From Gammaproteobacteria bacterium (GTDB lineage: Bacteria; Pseudomonadota; Gammaproteobacteria; Steroidobacterales; UBA11654), in NCBI GenBank assembly GCA_012965065.1, contig DTSX01000073.1:1-8253 (forward strand): DNA of 8,253 nucleotides, in the 5' to 3' direction. Below the pieces are notes generated by a model. The model searched no databases, was not told the DNA's origin, and saw nothing but the letters and a program-made list of their open reading frames with translations. Position 1 is the first letter of the stretch, and every line of letters starts with the position of its first letter. The translations under genes and the position numbers were made by a program. Below are positions 1 to 6,516 of the stretch, piece by piece.

Positions 1-623
1 GCACAAACCGGTATCGTTGCCAGTTCTTGGACTTGCTCCAGATAACCGGTAACCGTGTCGGGCAAACCGTCGGTTCCACCGGTGACGCCTTTGACGGTCA
101 CCGCATAAAGAAATCCAGAGCTCATGGCAGCCACCTTGGCAATCCGCTCCGCCGGAGATGCCGGTGTCACCAATTGAATCAAACCCAGATTGGCCTCATT
201 CAGCGCGTGTCGAAAATCACTCCCCTCCTCGATGGGTAAATCTGGGACGATAAAACCATCCACACCGGCTTCCAGAGATTGATCAACCAATGCTTCGTAG
301 CCAAAAACAAACAATGGATTCAGGTAACTCATCAAGATAACCGGTTTCTTGACTTCAATCGCTTGCAATTGCTGTAAAATCCACTGCAAACGAACACCGC
401 TCTCGATGGCCTGATGACTGGATCTTTGGATGGTGACGCCGTCGGCCATTGGATCGGAAAACGGCACCCCTATCTCAATGACATCAGCGACTTCGGACAG
501 CGACAAAACCAGGTTGGAGAATTCGTTTTTCTCTGGGTAGCCAGCGGTAATAAAGGGAATAATTGCTACCCCTTTTGCAGAAGCACTCAAAACGCTTTGC
601 TCGATGAATTCACTGCCAAACAT
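1..623 (-). CDS. trpA: Tryptophan synthase alpha subunit, 3' end cut off by the window edge
   Basis: TrpA splits indole-3-glycerol phosphate into indole and glyceraldehyde 3-phosphate; the indole is channelled to TrpB in the alpha2-beta2 complex in the cytoplasm. I translated the frame by hand from the ATG at 623-621. It stays open to the window edge, giving 207 residues, so roughly the last quarter of the usual ~265-270 residues is missing. The catalytic pair is visible in EIGVPFSDPMADG (Glu50 and Asp61, matching Glu49 and Asp60 of Salmonella). VPDLP (126-130), Tyr173 and the GVTGG loop (179-183) of the TIM barrel are also present. After the catalytic Asp the sequence reads ADGVTIQRSS instead of the more common ADGPVIQ. 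An AAGGA ribosome binding site (plus positions 633-637) lies 9 nt before the ATG, inside the end of trpB, and the gap to the trpB stop is 5 nt. It is the last trp gene visible; whether the operon ends after it cannot be seen. Confidence 0.97.
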   Translation of the reverse strand, partial: MFGSEFIEQSVLSASAKGVAIIPFITAGYPEKNEFSNLVLSLSEVADVIEIGVPFSDPMADGVTIQRSSHQAIESGVRLQWILQQLQAIEVKKPVILMSYLNPLFVFGYEALVDQSLEAGVDGFIVPDLPIEEGSDFRHALNEANLGLIQLVTPASPAERIAKVAAMSSGFLYAVTVKGVTGGTDGLPDTVTGYLEQVQELATIPVC

Positions 624-628
624 AAGGC

Positions 629-1864
629 CTATTCCTTGAAAAGATCTTTGTGCATCTTGCTCAGAGTCGGCATGTCCTTGTCGCCCCTTCCTGACAATCC
701 GATCAGGATTGTTTTGCCCGGGTTCTGAGCCGCCCATTTCCGAGCTCCGACTAGTGCATGAGCACTCTCCAAAGCGGGCAATATGCCTTCCGCAGCACAA
801 CATTCACGAACTGCCTCGAGCGCTTCGTCATCGGTTGCAGAAATATAGGTTACTCTGCCTATGGATTGCAAGAACGCATGCTCCGGTCCGACGCCAGGGT
901 AATCCAGCCCTGCAGAAATGGAGTGGGTCTCCTGTACCAGCCCGTCTGCATCGTGCAGTAACATCGAGTAACTCCCATGCAAAATTCCAGGCTTGCCGGA
1001 GGCCAGTGTTGCCGCGTTTTCACCCAAGGAATCACTTTTCCCTCCTGCTTCAACGCCGACCAGTTCTACCTCTGTGTCAGCCAAAAAAGCATGAAAGATG
1101 CCAATGGCATTGGAGCCCCCTCCAACACAGGCAAATACTGCATCCGGAAGATTTCCTGTGGCTTTAATCATTTGTTCCCGTGCTTCTTTGCCAATAACCG
1201 ATTGCAGTTCTCTGACCAAAAGTGGGTAGGGATGCGGACCGACAACAGAACCAATAATGTAATAGGTGTCGTCTGGATGGGCCACCCAATCACGGAAAGC
1301 CTCATCAATGGCAGCGCGCAATGTTTTATCGCCCGCATCGACAGGAATAACTTCGGCTCCAAGCTGCAGCATCCGATCAACATTGGGCGATTGTCGTTCT
1401 ATGTCCACGCTTCCCATGTAGACCACACAGGGAATACCAACACGAGCACAAGCAGCGGCTGCGGCAACACCGTGTTGACCGGCTCCGGTTTCAGCAACCA
1501 CTCTCTTTGCCCCCAGACGCTTTGCCAACAATGCTTGGCCCAGAGCGTTATTGATTTTATGGGCACCCGTATGGGTCAAGTCTTCGCGCTTAATGTAAAC
1601 ATTGGCTTCCCAAGCTTCACTCAGTTTGCCAGCGAATGTGAGACCAGTGGGTCTGCCTGCCCATTGCTGCAATTCCCGAGTCAACTCATCTCGAAAAGAG
1701 TCGTCGTTCAAAAACTGCTCGACGCCTTTCTCAAGTTTTTTCAAAGCCGGCATCAATGTCTCTGGAGCAAATTGCCCTCCAAACGGTCCAAAGCGACCGT
1801 TCTCGTCTGGGAACTCTCCATTCAATAATTTATTCAGCAGTTCGGTTGCTTCTTCGTTTTTCAT
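629..1864 (-). CDS. trpB: Tryptophan synthase beta subunit
   Basis: TrpB is the PLP enzyme that joins indole from TrpA with L-serine to make L-tryptophan. The 411-residue length is normal for the major TrpB1 type. FGPFGGQFAPE occurs at 25-35. Lys103 in HTGAHKINNALGQ is the expected PLP Schiff-base residue. Glu125 in AETGAGQHG matches the catalytic Glu109 of Salmonella. The PLP phosphate-binding loop GGGSNAIG is at 248-255, and Ser391 in SGRGDKD should contact the pyridine nitrogen. About 24 residues precede the conserved N-terminal block, slightly more than in Salmonella. The start ATG overlaps the trpF stop by 4 nt (ATGA), and a GAGAG run just upstream could serve as a short ribosome binding site. 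The long open frame antisense to this gene looks like a coding shadow. I see no missing key residue. Confidence 0.99.
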   Translation of the reverse strand: MKNEEATELLNKLLNGEFPDENGRFGPFGGQFAPETLMPALKKLEKGVEQFLNDDSFRDELTRELQQWAGRPTGLTFAGKLSEAWEANVYIKREDLTHTGAHKINNALGQALLAKRLGAKRVVAETGAGQHGVAAAAACARVGIPCVVYMGSVDIERQSPNVDRMLQLGAEVIPVDAGDKTLRAAIDEAFRDWVAHPDDTYYIIGSVVGPHPYPLLVRELQSVIGKEAREQMIKATGNLPDAVFACVGGGSNAIGIFHAFLADTEVELVGVEAGGKSDSLGENAATLASGKPGILHGSYSMLLHDADGLVQETHSISAGLDYPGVGPEHAFLQSIGRVTYISATDDEALEAVRECCAAEGILPALESAHALVGARKWAAQNPGKTILIGLSGRGDKDMPTLSKMHKDLFKE

Positions 1865-2478
1865 GCTCTCGGTTCCATTGCGTCATAGTCTCGTACAATA
1901 TTAATAAAATCCCTGATTTTGTGAACATCTTTAATGCCCGGCTTGCTTTCAACGCCTGAGCTGACATCAACACCTTGGGGTTGAACGGCTTGCAACACAT
2001 TTGCCACATTACTTGGATTTAAGCCACCTGCGAGAATAATCGGGGCGTGATGGGCAACGTCCGCTGCACGATCCGTATCGACCAGCTCTCCAACCCCACT
2101 ATTTTTGCCCTCAAACAAAGACAACTCATTCGGATCAATCTCATTGGGATTAAACTGTGGAAGGTCACGGTAAACTTTCAGGGGACGACATCCTTCGGGT
2201 AAATTCAAGTATGCAAAATCCTTGGCATCGGTTTGCAAATAATCGGGCTGAAACCTGTCTAAAACTTCCTGCACCTCGGTAGCACTTGGATGCAACATCA
2301 CGGCGGTAGTTTTTACCTGCCCTGGAATGGATTGAGAAAGCTGGCTTGCCTGCTCAGGAGAAATGCATCTGGGTGATGTCTTGGCAAAAACAAATCCAAT
2401 GAGATCAGCACCCGATTGCACGGCAACATCCACCGATTCTTGATTGCTCAAACCACAAATTTTGATCAGTGTTTTCAT
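1861..2478 (-). CDS. trpF: Phosphoribosylanthranilate isomerase, divergent form
   Basis: TrpF converts N-(5-phosphoribosyl)anthranilate to CdRP, the substrate of TrpC. The 205 residues form one TIM barrel. KICGL at 6-10 carries the catalytic Cys8. GADLIGFVF (23-31) and SPRCIS follow, and the C-terminal phosphate-binding half is clear: ILAGGLNPSNV (148-158) and GVDVSSGVESKPG (169-181). Two central motifs differ from the textbook family. Where VQLHG is usual the sequence reads LQTDAKDF (81-88). Where the general-acid Asp and the GGTG-FDW segment are usual it reads LFEGKNSGVGELVDT (121-135), which may put Glu123 at the acid position. I recall similar FEG-SG-GE forms in some other bacteria, so this is probably an active variant subfamily and not a damaged gene. 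It is a separate gene, not fused to trpC as in enterics. The start overlaps the trpC stop by 4 nt and the end overlaps the trpB start by 4 nt. Confidence 0.95.
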   Translation of the reverse strand: MKTLIKICGLSNQESVDVAVQSGADLIGFVFAKTSPRCISPEQASQLSQSIPGQVKTTAVMLHPSATEVQEVLDRFQPDYLQTDAKDFAYLNLPEGCRPLKVYRDLPQFNPNEIDPNELSLFEGKNSGVGELVDTDRAADVAHHAPIILAGGLNPSNVANVLQAVQPQGVDVSSGVESKPGIKDVHKIRDFINIVRDYDAMEPRA

Positions 2479-3308
2479 TGTCTGGCAACCATCGCCTTGC
2501 GAGCAAAGTGTTTCATCTCATGCAGCTTCGTTGTTGGGTCGTTTGATTGCATCAAAGCTGTACCGATCAATGCAGAGCCAAACCCCATTTCAATAACACG
2601 CTGGAGATCATCCAAGCTGTAGACTCCACTCTCGGCAACGCACATTGCTCTGTTGGGTAAATCGGCTGCTAGCTTTTCAAAATTAGAGAAATTGACTTCC
2701 AAAGTATTCAGGTCACGGCAATTAACTCCGACCAAGAGCTGCTCACTGTTGTCAGCAAACACGTTCAACATATTGGTGGCCAGATGCAGTTCTTTTTTGG
2801 TAAATGCTTCAAGTAAGACAAACATCCCGTGATCAAGGGCTCTTTGGATCATTGCTCGGATCTGACCTTCATCTAAAATTGCAAGGATAATGAGAACACC
2901 GTTTGCACCGTGATGCCTTGCTTCCGATACCTGATAAGGGTGCACCAAAAAATCTTTACGTATCACTGGAATGCTGTGCTCAAGGTTGGCAACAAGCTGT
3001 AAATCCTCCAGTCCTCCCAAAAATCTTGATGGCTCAGTTAACACCGACAGCAAACTTGCGCCACCTGCAATGTAGCTCATAGCCTGTTGCTTTACATCAA
3101 AACTCTCTGGAGCAAGGCGGCCCATGGATGGTGATTGTTTTTTGATTTCAGTGATGATGTGAAAATCATTGCTTGGCAAATTGAGTGGTTCCGGGTTTTC
3201 CATGCTCTCGCAAAGAGACCGAAGATCCCTCTCAGTCAAATTACCCGCAGCGTCTTGAAAGCGCTTGTGGCTTTCTTTTGCCATATTAATTAAAAAATTC
3301 TCGGTCAT
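2475..3308 (-). CDS. trpC: Indole-3-glycerol phosphate synthase
   Basis: TrpC decarboxylates and cyclises CdRP to indole-3-glycerol phosphate, the substrate of TrpA. It is a monofunctional 277-residue TIM barrel with no TrpF domain fused. Compared with the Sulfolobus enzyme, the catalytic residues all appear to be present: Glu54 and Lys56 in EIKKQSPSMG, Lys118 in RKDF, Glu167 in LLEAF, Asn196 in GVNCRDL, and Ser227 in AESGV. The IGTALM phosphate-binding segment is at 248-253. NCRD replaces the common NNRD/NSRD, but the catalytic first Asn is kept. The N-terminal 50 residues are not close to the enteric form. I chose ATG 3308; Met9 (MAKESHKR) is a possible alternative, and neither has a strong ribosome binding site. 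The gene lies 24 nt after the trpD stop, the widest gap in the operon, and its TGA overlaps the trpF ATG. Confidence 0.98.
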   Translation of the reverse strand: MTENFLINMAKESHKRFQDAAGNLTERDLRSLCESMENPEPLNLPSNDFHIITEIKKQSPSMGRLAPESFDVKQQAMSYIAGGASLLSVLTEPSRFLGGLEDLQLVANLEHSIPVIRKDFLVHPYQVSEARHHGANGVLIILAILDEGQIRAMIQRALDHGMFVLLEAFTKKELHLATNMLNVFADNSEQLLVGVNCRDLNTLEVNFSNFEKLAADLPNRAMCVAESGVYSLDDLQRVIEMGFGSALIGTALMQSNDPTTKLHEMKHFARKAMVARQ

Positions 3309-3332
3309 GGTGTCTGCATGAATCTATAGAAC

Positions 3333-4352
3333 TTAGTCCGGTTGCATCAAGTTACGGATAAACTCCGCAGCAGTCCCGGTCTCGATGGTTTCTTTTGCTT
3401 GCTGCACTCCTTGCTCAATATCGGTTGCAACTCCTGCCAGCTCGAGCGCCAATGCCGTACCGAGCATCAATGCATCTCGGTGTGCGCCTTGGTCTTTGTT
3501 TTCGAATACATTGAGCAAAGATTTGGCATTGTGCTCAGCGATTCCTCCCCGCAAGTCTTCGCCGCTGCACTTTGGTATGCCAAATTCTTGTGGATCTCTG
3601 GTTGCAAACTGAATGTTGTTGGGTGTCACATCATATATTTCAAAAGGACAAACAGGCGTTGGTTCATCCCAACCGTTACAGCCGTGGATAACAAAGGCAC
3701 GCTCAATGTTCATACCGGACAAAGCACCTGCCATTAATTTAGCCATTTCAGAGCTAAACGCACCTAAAAGATAATGAGTGGGCTGAGCTGGATTGGTTAA
3801 CGGCCCTAAAATATTAAACACGGTTCTTATGCCCAACGCTTGCCGTATGGGTGCAATGTTTTTCATTGCTGGGTGAAAAAAAGGTGCAAAAAGGAAAGCA
3901 AAATTATGCTTGTTTAACAAATCAATCACTGCGGCAGCATCTGCTGCAAGAGTTATGCCTAAGGCCTCTAAAACATCCGCACTGCCAGATTTACTTGAAA
4001 CAGAGCGATTACCATGTTTTGCCACCTTCAACCCAGCTGCGGCAGAGAGAAGCGCCGTCCCGGTTGATAGATTGAAGCTGTTGGAACCGTCTCCACCCGT
4101 ACCAACAATGTCAATGGTTGCCTGCTCCGGATCCAAAGAGACGGGAATTGCCACATCCCTCATGGCTCTGGCAAAACCCCTGACTTCTTCGGCGGATTCA
4201 CCTTTAAGCCTCAATGCGGTTAATAATGCACCTGCCAAAGGTGGCGCAACAACACCTTCCGCTAACTTGGTCATTAAGTTATAGGCAGAATTTTCGCCTA
4301 TATCTTTACGATTCAAAAGCGTTTCTAATATTTGGTTGGCTGTTTGTGACAT
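3333..4352 (-). CDS. trpD: Anthranilate phosphoribosyltransferase
   Basis: TrpD transfers phosphoribose from PRPP to anthranilate. The 339-residue length is normal for a stand-alone enzyme; it is not fused to a TrpG amidotransferase domain as in E. coli. The PRPP/Mg-binding loop GTGGDG is at 84-89, followed by NLSTGTA (94-100). The highly conserved KHGNRSVSSKSGSADVLE occupies 112-129. The anthranilate-binding block runs from HPAMKNIAPIRQALG (160-174) to TVFNILGPLTNPA (177-189). The second metal-binding acidic pair is Asp229-Glu230 in HGCNGWDE, where most homologues I know read HG-DGLDE, so the flanking residues vary but the DE pair is kept. It starts 13 nt after the trpG stop, with only a weak AGAG-type ribosome binding site, and is probably co-translated from the trp transcript. 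Confidence 0.98.
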   Translation of the reverse strand: MSQTANQILETLLNRKDIGENSAYNLMTKLAEGVVAPPLAGALLTALRLKGESAEEVRGFARAMRDVAIPVSLDPEQATIDIVGTGGDGSNSFNLSTGTALLSAAAGLKVAKHGNRSVSSKSGSADVLEALGITLAADAAAVIDLLNKHNFAFLFAPFFHPAMKNIAPIRQALGIRTVFNILGPLTNPAQPTHYLLGAFSSEMAKLMAGALSGMNIERAFVIHGCNGWDEPTPVCPFEIYDVTPNNIQFATRDPQEFGIPKCSGEDLRGGIAEHNAKSLLNVFENKDQGAHRDALMLGTALALELAGVATDIEQGVQQAKETIETGTAAEFIRNLMQPD

Positions 4353-4365
4353 GTGTCTAACTCTG

Positions 4366-4935
4366 TTAAATCTTCAAAAAATTACTCATTAAATGTTCCC
4401 CATCTGGGGTCAACACACTCTCCGGGTGAAATTGCACCCCTTCAACAGGCAAAGTACGATGGCGTACTCCCATCACTTCGTCGTCCTTTGTTTGCGCGCT
4501 CACAGTTAAAACTTCCGGAATTGTGTCTCTGTCTGCAGCGAGTGAATGGTATCGACCGGCTTCAAATGAATTGTCCAAACCTGCAAATATTGTCAGGCCG
4601 TCGTGTGTAATGGTTGACGTTTTTCCATGCATCAGACGTTTGGCATAGACAATGTCTCCACCGAAATGCTCAACGATACATTGATGTCCCAAACAAACCC
4701 CTAAAATTGGAATTTTATCTTGAAACACTTCAATGCAAGCCAAAGAGATACCTGCATTTTCTGGCCGGCCTGGGCCTGGGGATATCACCAGGTGCGTGGG
4801 TTGGAAGCGAACGGCGTCGTCAGTGGTAATCTCATTGTTTCTATGTACATCCACTTCGGCACCCAAAGACATAAACGCTTGCACCAAGTTGTAGGTGAAT
4901 GAGTCGTAATTATCAATTAATAAAATTTTTGCCAT
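4366..4935 (-). CDS. trpG: Anthranilate synthase component II (glutamine amidotransferase)
   Basis: TrpG hydrolyses glutamine and passes ammonia to TrpE. From the ATG at 4935 it has 189 residues, the usual size for a free-standing class I amidotransferase. The start is LLIDNYDSFTYNLVQ. The oxyanion block is SPGPGRPENAG. The nucleophile is in GVCLGHQ (Cys81 from this start) and the His-Glu pair is in GVQFHPESVLT (His170, Glu172). The GKT at 104-106 and the RYHSL segment fit TrpG/PabA enzymes. I chose ATG 4935 because GGAAGAG (plus 4941-4947) lies 5 nt upstream and the start overlaps the last base of the trpE TGA. A GTG one codon earlier (4938) would give a 4-nt overlap and one extra residue, but poor spacing. 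A role in folate synthesis as PabA as well cannot be excluded, but location right behind trpE argues for tryptophan. Confidence 0.98.
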   Translation of the reverse strand: MAKILLIDNYDSFTYNLVQAFMSLGAEVDVHRNNEITTDDAVRFQPTHLVISPGPGRPENAGISLACIEVFQDKIPILGVCLGHQCIVEHFGGDIVYAKRLMHGKTSTITHDGLTIFAGLDNSFEAGRYHSLAADRDTIPEVLTVSAQTKDDEVMGVRHRTLPVEGVQFHPESVLTPDGEHLMSNFLKI

Positions 4936-6326
4936 CACATCTCTTCCACGGCCATTGCTAAAGCGGCTCTTAAAATTGCACTCTTTGCCAACACCTCTTT
5001 AAATTCATACTCCGGTGTACTGTCAGCAACAATTCCACCCCCAGCTTGGAAACTATATCGCCCTTTGGAGAAAACAATGGTTCTAATTGCAATAGCCTGA
5101 TCCATGTCTCCATTTTTTCCAAAGTAACCAACGGTTCCACCGTAGATTCCTCGTAAATCAGGCTCAATGGCATCAATAAGCTCCATGGCTCTAACCTTAG
5201 GCGCGCCAACAAGTGTCCCTGCTGGAAATGTTGCAGCAAACAAATCAAATGCATCTTTCTCCTCCACCAACTCTCCCTGTACACCACTAACAATATGCAT
5301 AACATGGCTGTAGCGCTCGATTGATTTGTAAGGGTCGACAACAATTGAGCCTGCTTTTGCCACCCTGCCTAGGTCGTTTCTTGCTAAATCAACCAACATG
5401 ACGTGCTCGGCATTTTCTTTTTCATCCTGAATCAAAGAATCCTCCAAGGCCTGGTCTTGAACCGGATCCTCACCGCGTGGTCTTGTTCCAGCGATCGGTC
5501 GCAAAGATGCATGGCTGTTGTTGAGGCGAACCAATGCTTCTGGGGACGAGCCGACAACTTGAAAATCTCCTAAATCACAAAAAAACATGTATGGAGAAGG
5601 GTTGAGCAATCTCATGGCTCGATACACTTGAAACGGATCCAAGTCACAAGTACCACCAAATTTAATCGACAACACAATCTGATACACATCGCCCTCGCGG
5701 ATGTGGTGCTTTGCTGTTTTAACCGCTTGATGAAATTCTGCTTCTGATAAATTGGGTTCTGGGTCAGCAAAAATATTCTTGTGGCCATTAATTGGTATTG
5801 GGCCTCTAAGCAGTTTGATGACCTGCCGCTTCAATTCCATTCGACTGCTCTCTGAGCCAGCATGCAATAAAGCTATCCTTCGTGTCAGATGGTCAAAGAT
5901 AATTAGTGACTTTGGTGCGATATAGCTCGCATCCGGTGGATCCAAATCACAGCCTTTGGAGGTGGGCTTGGGTATACTTTCAAAATACCGTACCAAATCA
6001 TAACTTCCGAAACCGACCAACCCTCCCGAGAAAGGCATGTCAGTGATCTCGGGCTTTAAATCAGGGAGCTCTTTGAGCACCTGTCGAAAACACTGCAAAA
6101 GTTCTTCGGTGGACTTTGGTGTTGCCACGCTCTCTCCACCAGCATAAAACTTGCCGTCCCTGATCACGATACGACTGACTTCACCCAATCCCAGAAATGA
6201 ATAACGGGCAAGGCGAGTTCCCCCTTCCACGCTTTCCAGTAAAAAGCAGGGGTTTAAAGGTTTCAATTTTAAAAATGTTGAAACCGGTGTGTCTAAGTCT
6301 GCAGAGATGTCAAAAGGTCGTTCCAT
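4935..6326 (-). CDS. trpE: Anthranilate synthase component I
   Basis: TrpE makes anthranilate from chorismate with ammonia supplied by TrpG; it is the committed and normally feedback-inhibited step. The 463 residues are somewhat short for the family because the N-terminus begins only a few residues before ADLDTPVS (9-16). The tryptophan-binding motifs are both visible: LLES at 29-32 and NPSPYM at 242-247, so feedback inhibition by tryptophan is expected. The chorismate-binding domain is complete: QIVLSIKF (216-223), PIAGTRPRGE (277-286), DEKENAEH (301-308), LARNDLGRV (314-322), FPAGTLVGAPKVRAME (367-382), GTVGYFG (397-403) and AGGGIVADSTPEYE (428-441). IKF replaces the usual RRF/QRF. The ATG lies 20 nt after the attenuator U-tract and has only a weak ribosome binding site. 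The motif set and the neighbouring trpG fit TrpE better than PabB. Confidence 0.98.
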   Translation of the reverse strand: MERPFDISADLDTPVSTFLKLKPLNPCFLLESVEGGTRLARYSFLGLGEVSRIVIRDGKFYAGGESVATPKSTEELLQCFRQVLKELPDLKPEITDMPFSGGLVGFGSYDLVRYFESIPKPTSKGCDLDPPDASYIAPKSLIIFDHLTRRIALLHAGSESSRMELKRQVIKLLRGPIPINGHKNIFADPEPNLSEAEFHQAVKTAKHHIREGDVYQIVLSIKFGGTCDLDPFQVYRAMRLLNPSPYMFFCDLGDFQVVGSSPEALVRLNNSHASLRPIAGTRPRGEDPVQDQALEDSLIQDEKENAEHVMLVDLARNDLGRVAKAGSIVVDPYKSIERYSHVMHIVSGVQGELVEEKDAFDLFAATFPAGTLVGAPKVRAMELIDAIEPDLRGIYGGTVGYFGKNGDMDQAIAIRTIVFSKGRYSFQAGGGIVADSTPEYEFKEVLAKSAILRAALAMAVEEM

Positions 6327-6346
6327 GTCTTATTTCATTCAAATAT

Positions 6347-6377
6347 AAAAAAACCCATCACCGAATCGGAGATGGGC
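6347..6377 (-). terminator. trp attenuator: intrinsic terminator hairpin (3:4)
   Basis: On the minus strand CCCATC (6376-6371) pairs with GATGGG (6359-6354). A T-T mismatch separates this from a further CCG/CGG stem with an ATT loop. Seven T residues follow at 6353-6347, then an AT-rich stretch. This is a strong rho-independent terminator placed between the leader peptide and trpE, as in classical trp operons. Its 5' arm is shared with the antiterminator, so it can form only when the antiterminator does not. Formation should cut off transcription when charged tRNA-Trp is plentiful. Confidence 0.93.
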
Positions 6378-6432
6378 AAAAACTTTGTTAAGTCTACTAG
6401 TGGTCCTAGCCCTCTCCTAGAGAAGGGTCCAC
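6368..6432 (-). promoter_or_regulatory. trp leader RNA: pause hairpin (1:2) and antiterminator (2:3)
   Basis: Two exclusive structures can be drawn. The 1:2 pause hairpin pairs CCC-T-TCTC (6427-6420) with GAGAGGG (6416-6410) across a TAG loop, leaving one bulged T, and can extend by GTGG (6432-6429) with CCAC (6403-6400). The extension contains most of the tandem Trp codons. The 2:3 antiterminator pairs GGAGAGGGC (6417-6409) with GCCCATCTCC (6377-6368): nine pairs with one bulged A. Its loop contains a small ACTT/AAGT stem. A ribosome stalled at the Trp codons would mask segment 1 and free segment 2 to pair with segment 3, disrupting the terminator. The geometry matches ribosome-mediated attenuation. 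Pairing was read by eye and no folding energy was computed. Confidence 0.88.
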
Positions 6433-6464
6433 CAACCGTTCAGCTTTAACAATAACTTACTCAT
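6417..6464 (-). CDS. trpL: trp operon leader peptide (15 aa)
   Basis: This short frame reads MSKLLLKLNGWWTLL followed by TAG. Codons 11 and 12 are tandem TGG (6434-6429), the sensor for tryptophanyl-tRNA shortage. The stop codon falls in the loop of the 1:2 hairpin, so a ribosome that completes the peptide covers the start of segment 2 and allows the terminator to form. The peptide itself has no expected function beyond the act of its translation. No Shine-Dalgarno sequence is visible before the ATG, and the predicted promoter lies very close. An in-frame GTG six codons upstream (6482-6480) overlaps the -10 region and is less likely. Identity rests on the WW pair, the attenuator directly downstream and the trpE gene after it. 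Confidence 0.92.
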   Translation of the reverse strand: MSKLLLKLNGWWTLL

Positions 6465-6474
6465 ATTGAGGTGC

Positions 6475-6503
6475 AGTATCACTCGTCAGGCTGGACTCGT
6501 CAA
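6475..6503 (-). promoter_or_regulatory. Probable trp operon promoter
   Basis: A sigma-70-like pair is present on the minus strand: -35 TTGACG (6503-6498, five of six consensus bases), 17-bp spacer, -10 GATACT (6480-6475, four of six). Transcription would start near 6467-6469, only about 3-5 nt before the trpL ATG. The -35 lies 13 nt beyond the stop codon of the upstream permease. A weaker alternative, TTGTCT (6552-6547) with an 18-bp spacer and TATCCT (6528-6523), lies inside the 3' end of the permease gene and would give a leader of about 50 nt. I found no clear match to the known TrpR operator. This is a prediction only. Confidence 0.6.
6481..6502 (-). repeat. 8-bp direct repeat in the trp promoter
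   Basis: TGACGAGT occurs twice on the minus strand, at 6502-6495 and 6488-6481, separated by CCAGCC, so the copies repeat every 14 bp. The first copy overlaps the -35 hexamer and the second directly abuts the -10 hexamer. The position would suit an operator for a repressor, but the 14-bp period is not a whole helical turn, and chance cannot be excluded for so short a repeat. Confidence 0.55.
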
Positions 6504-6516
6504 GCAGAAGATTGCT

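Noticed and set aside
414..728. Plus-strand open frame across the trpB/trpA junction
   Set aside because: The minus strand here encodes the ends of trpB and trpA with clear motifs, so the plus frame is a shadow.
977..1828. 283-residue plus-strand open frame opposite trpB
   Set aside because: It lies wholly antisense to a well-conserved gene, has no recognisable domain, and its Cys/Ser/Asn/His-rich composition is typical of a shadow frame.
3910..4284. 124-residue plus-strand open frame opposite trpD, and similar frames opposite trpE, trpG and the permease
   Set aside because: All are antisense to confident genes, with low-complexity composition and no motif.
6330..6338. Minimal frame ATG AAA TAA just before the trpE ATG
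   Set aside because: Two codons, no ribosome binding site, in an AT-rich stretch after the terminator U-tract; likely chance.
6385..6405. ACTAGT-containing stretch in the leader considered as a TrpR operator
   Set aside because: It lies downstream of the predicted start inside the antiterminator loop, and the rest of the symmetrical operator is absent.
6347..6464. T-box or TRAP-type regulation of the trp operon
   Set aside because: No T-box core sequence and no series of spaced GAG/TAG triplets; the WW leader peptide explains the region fully.
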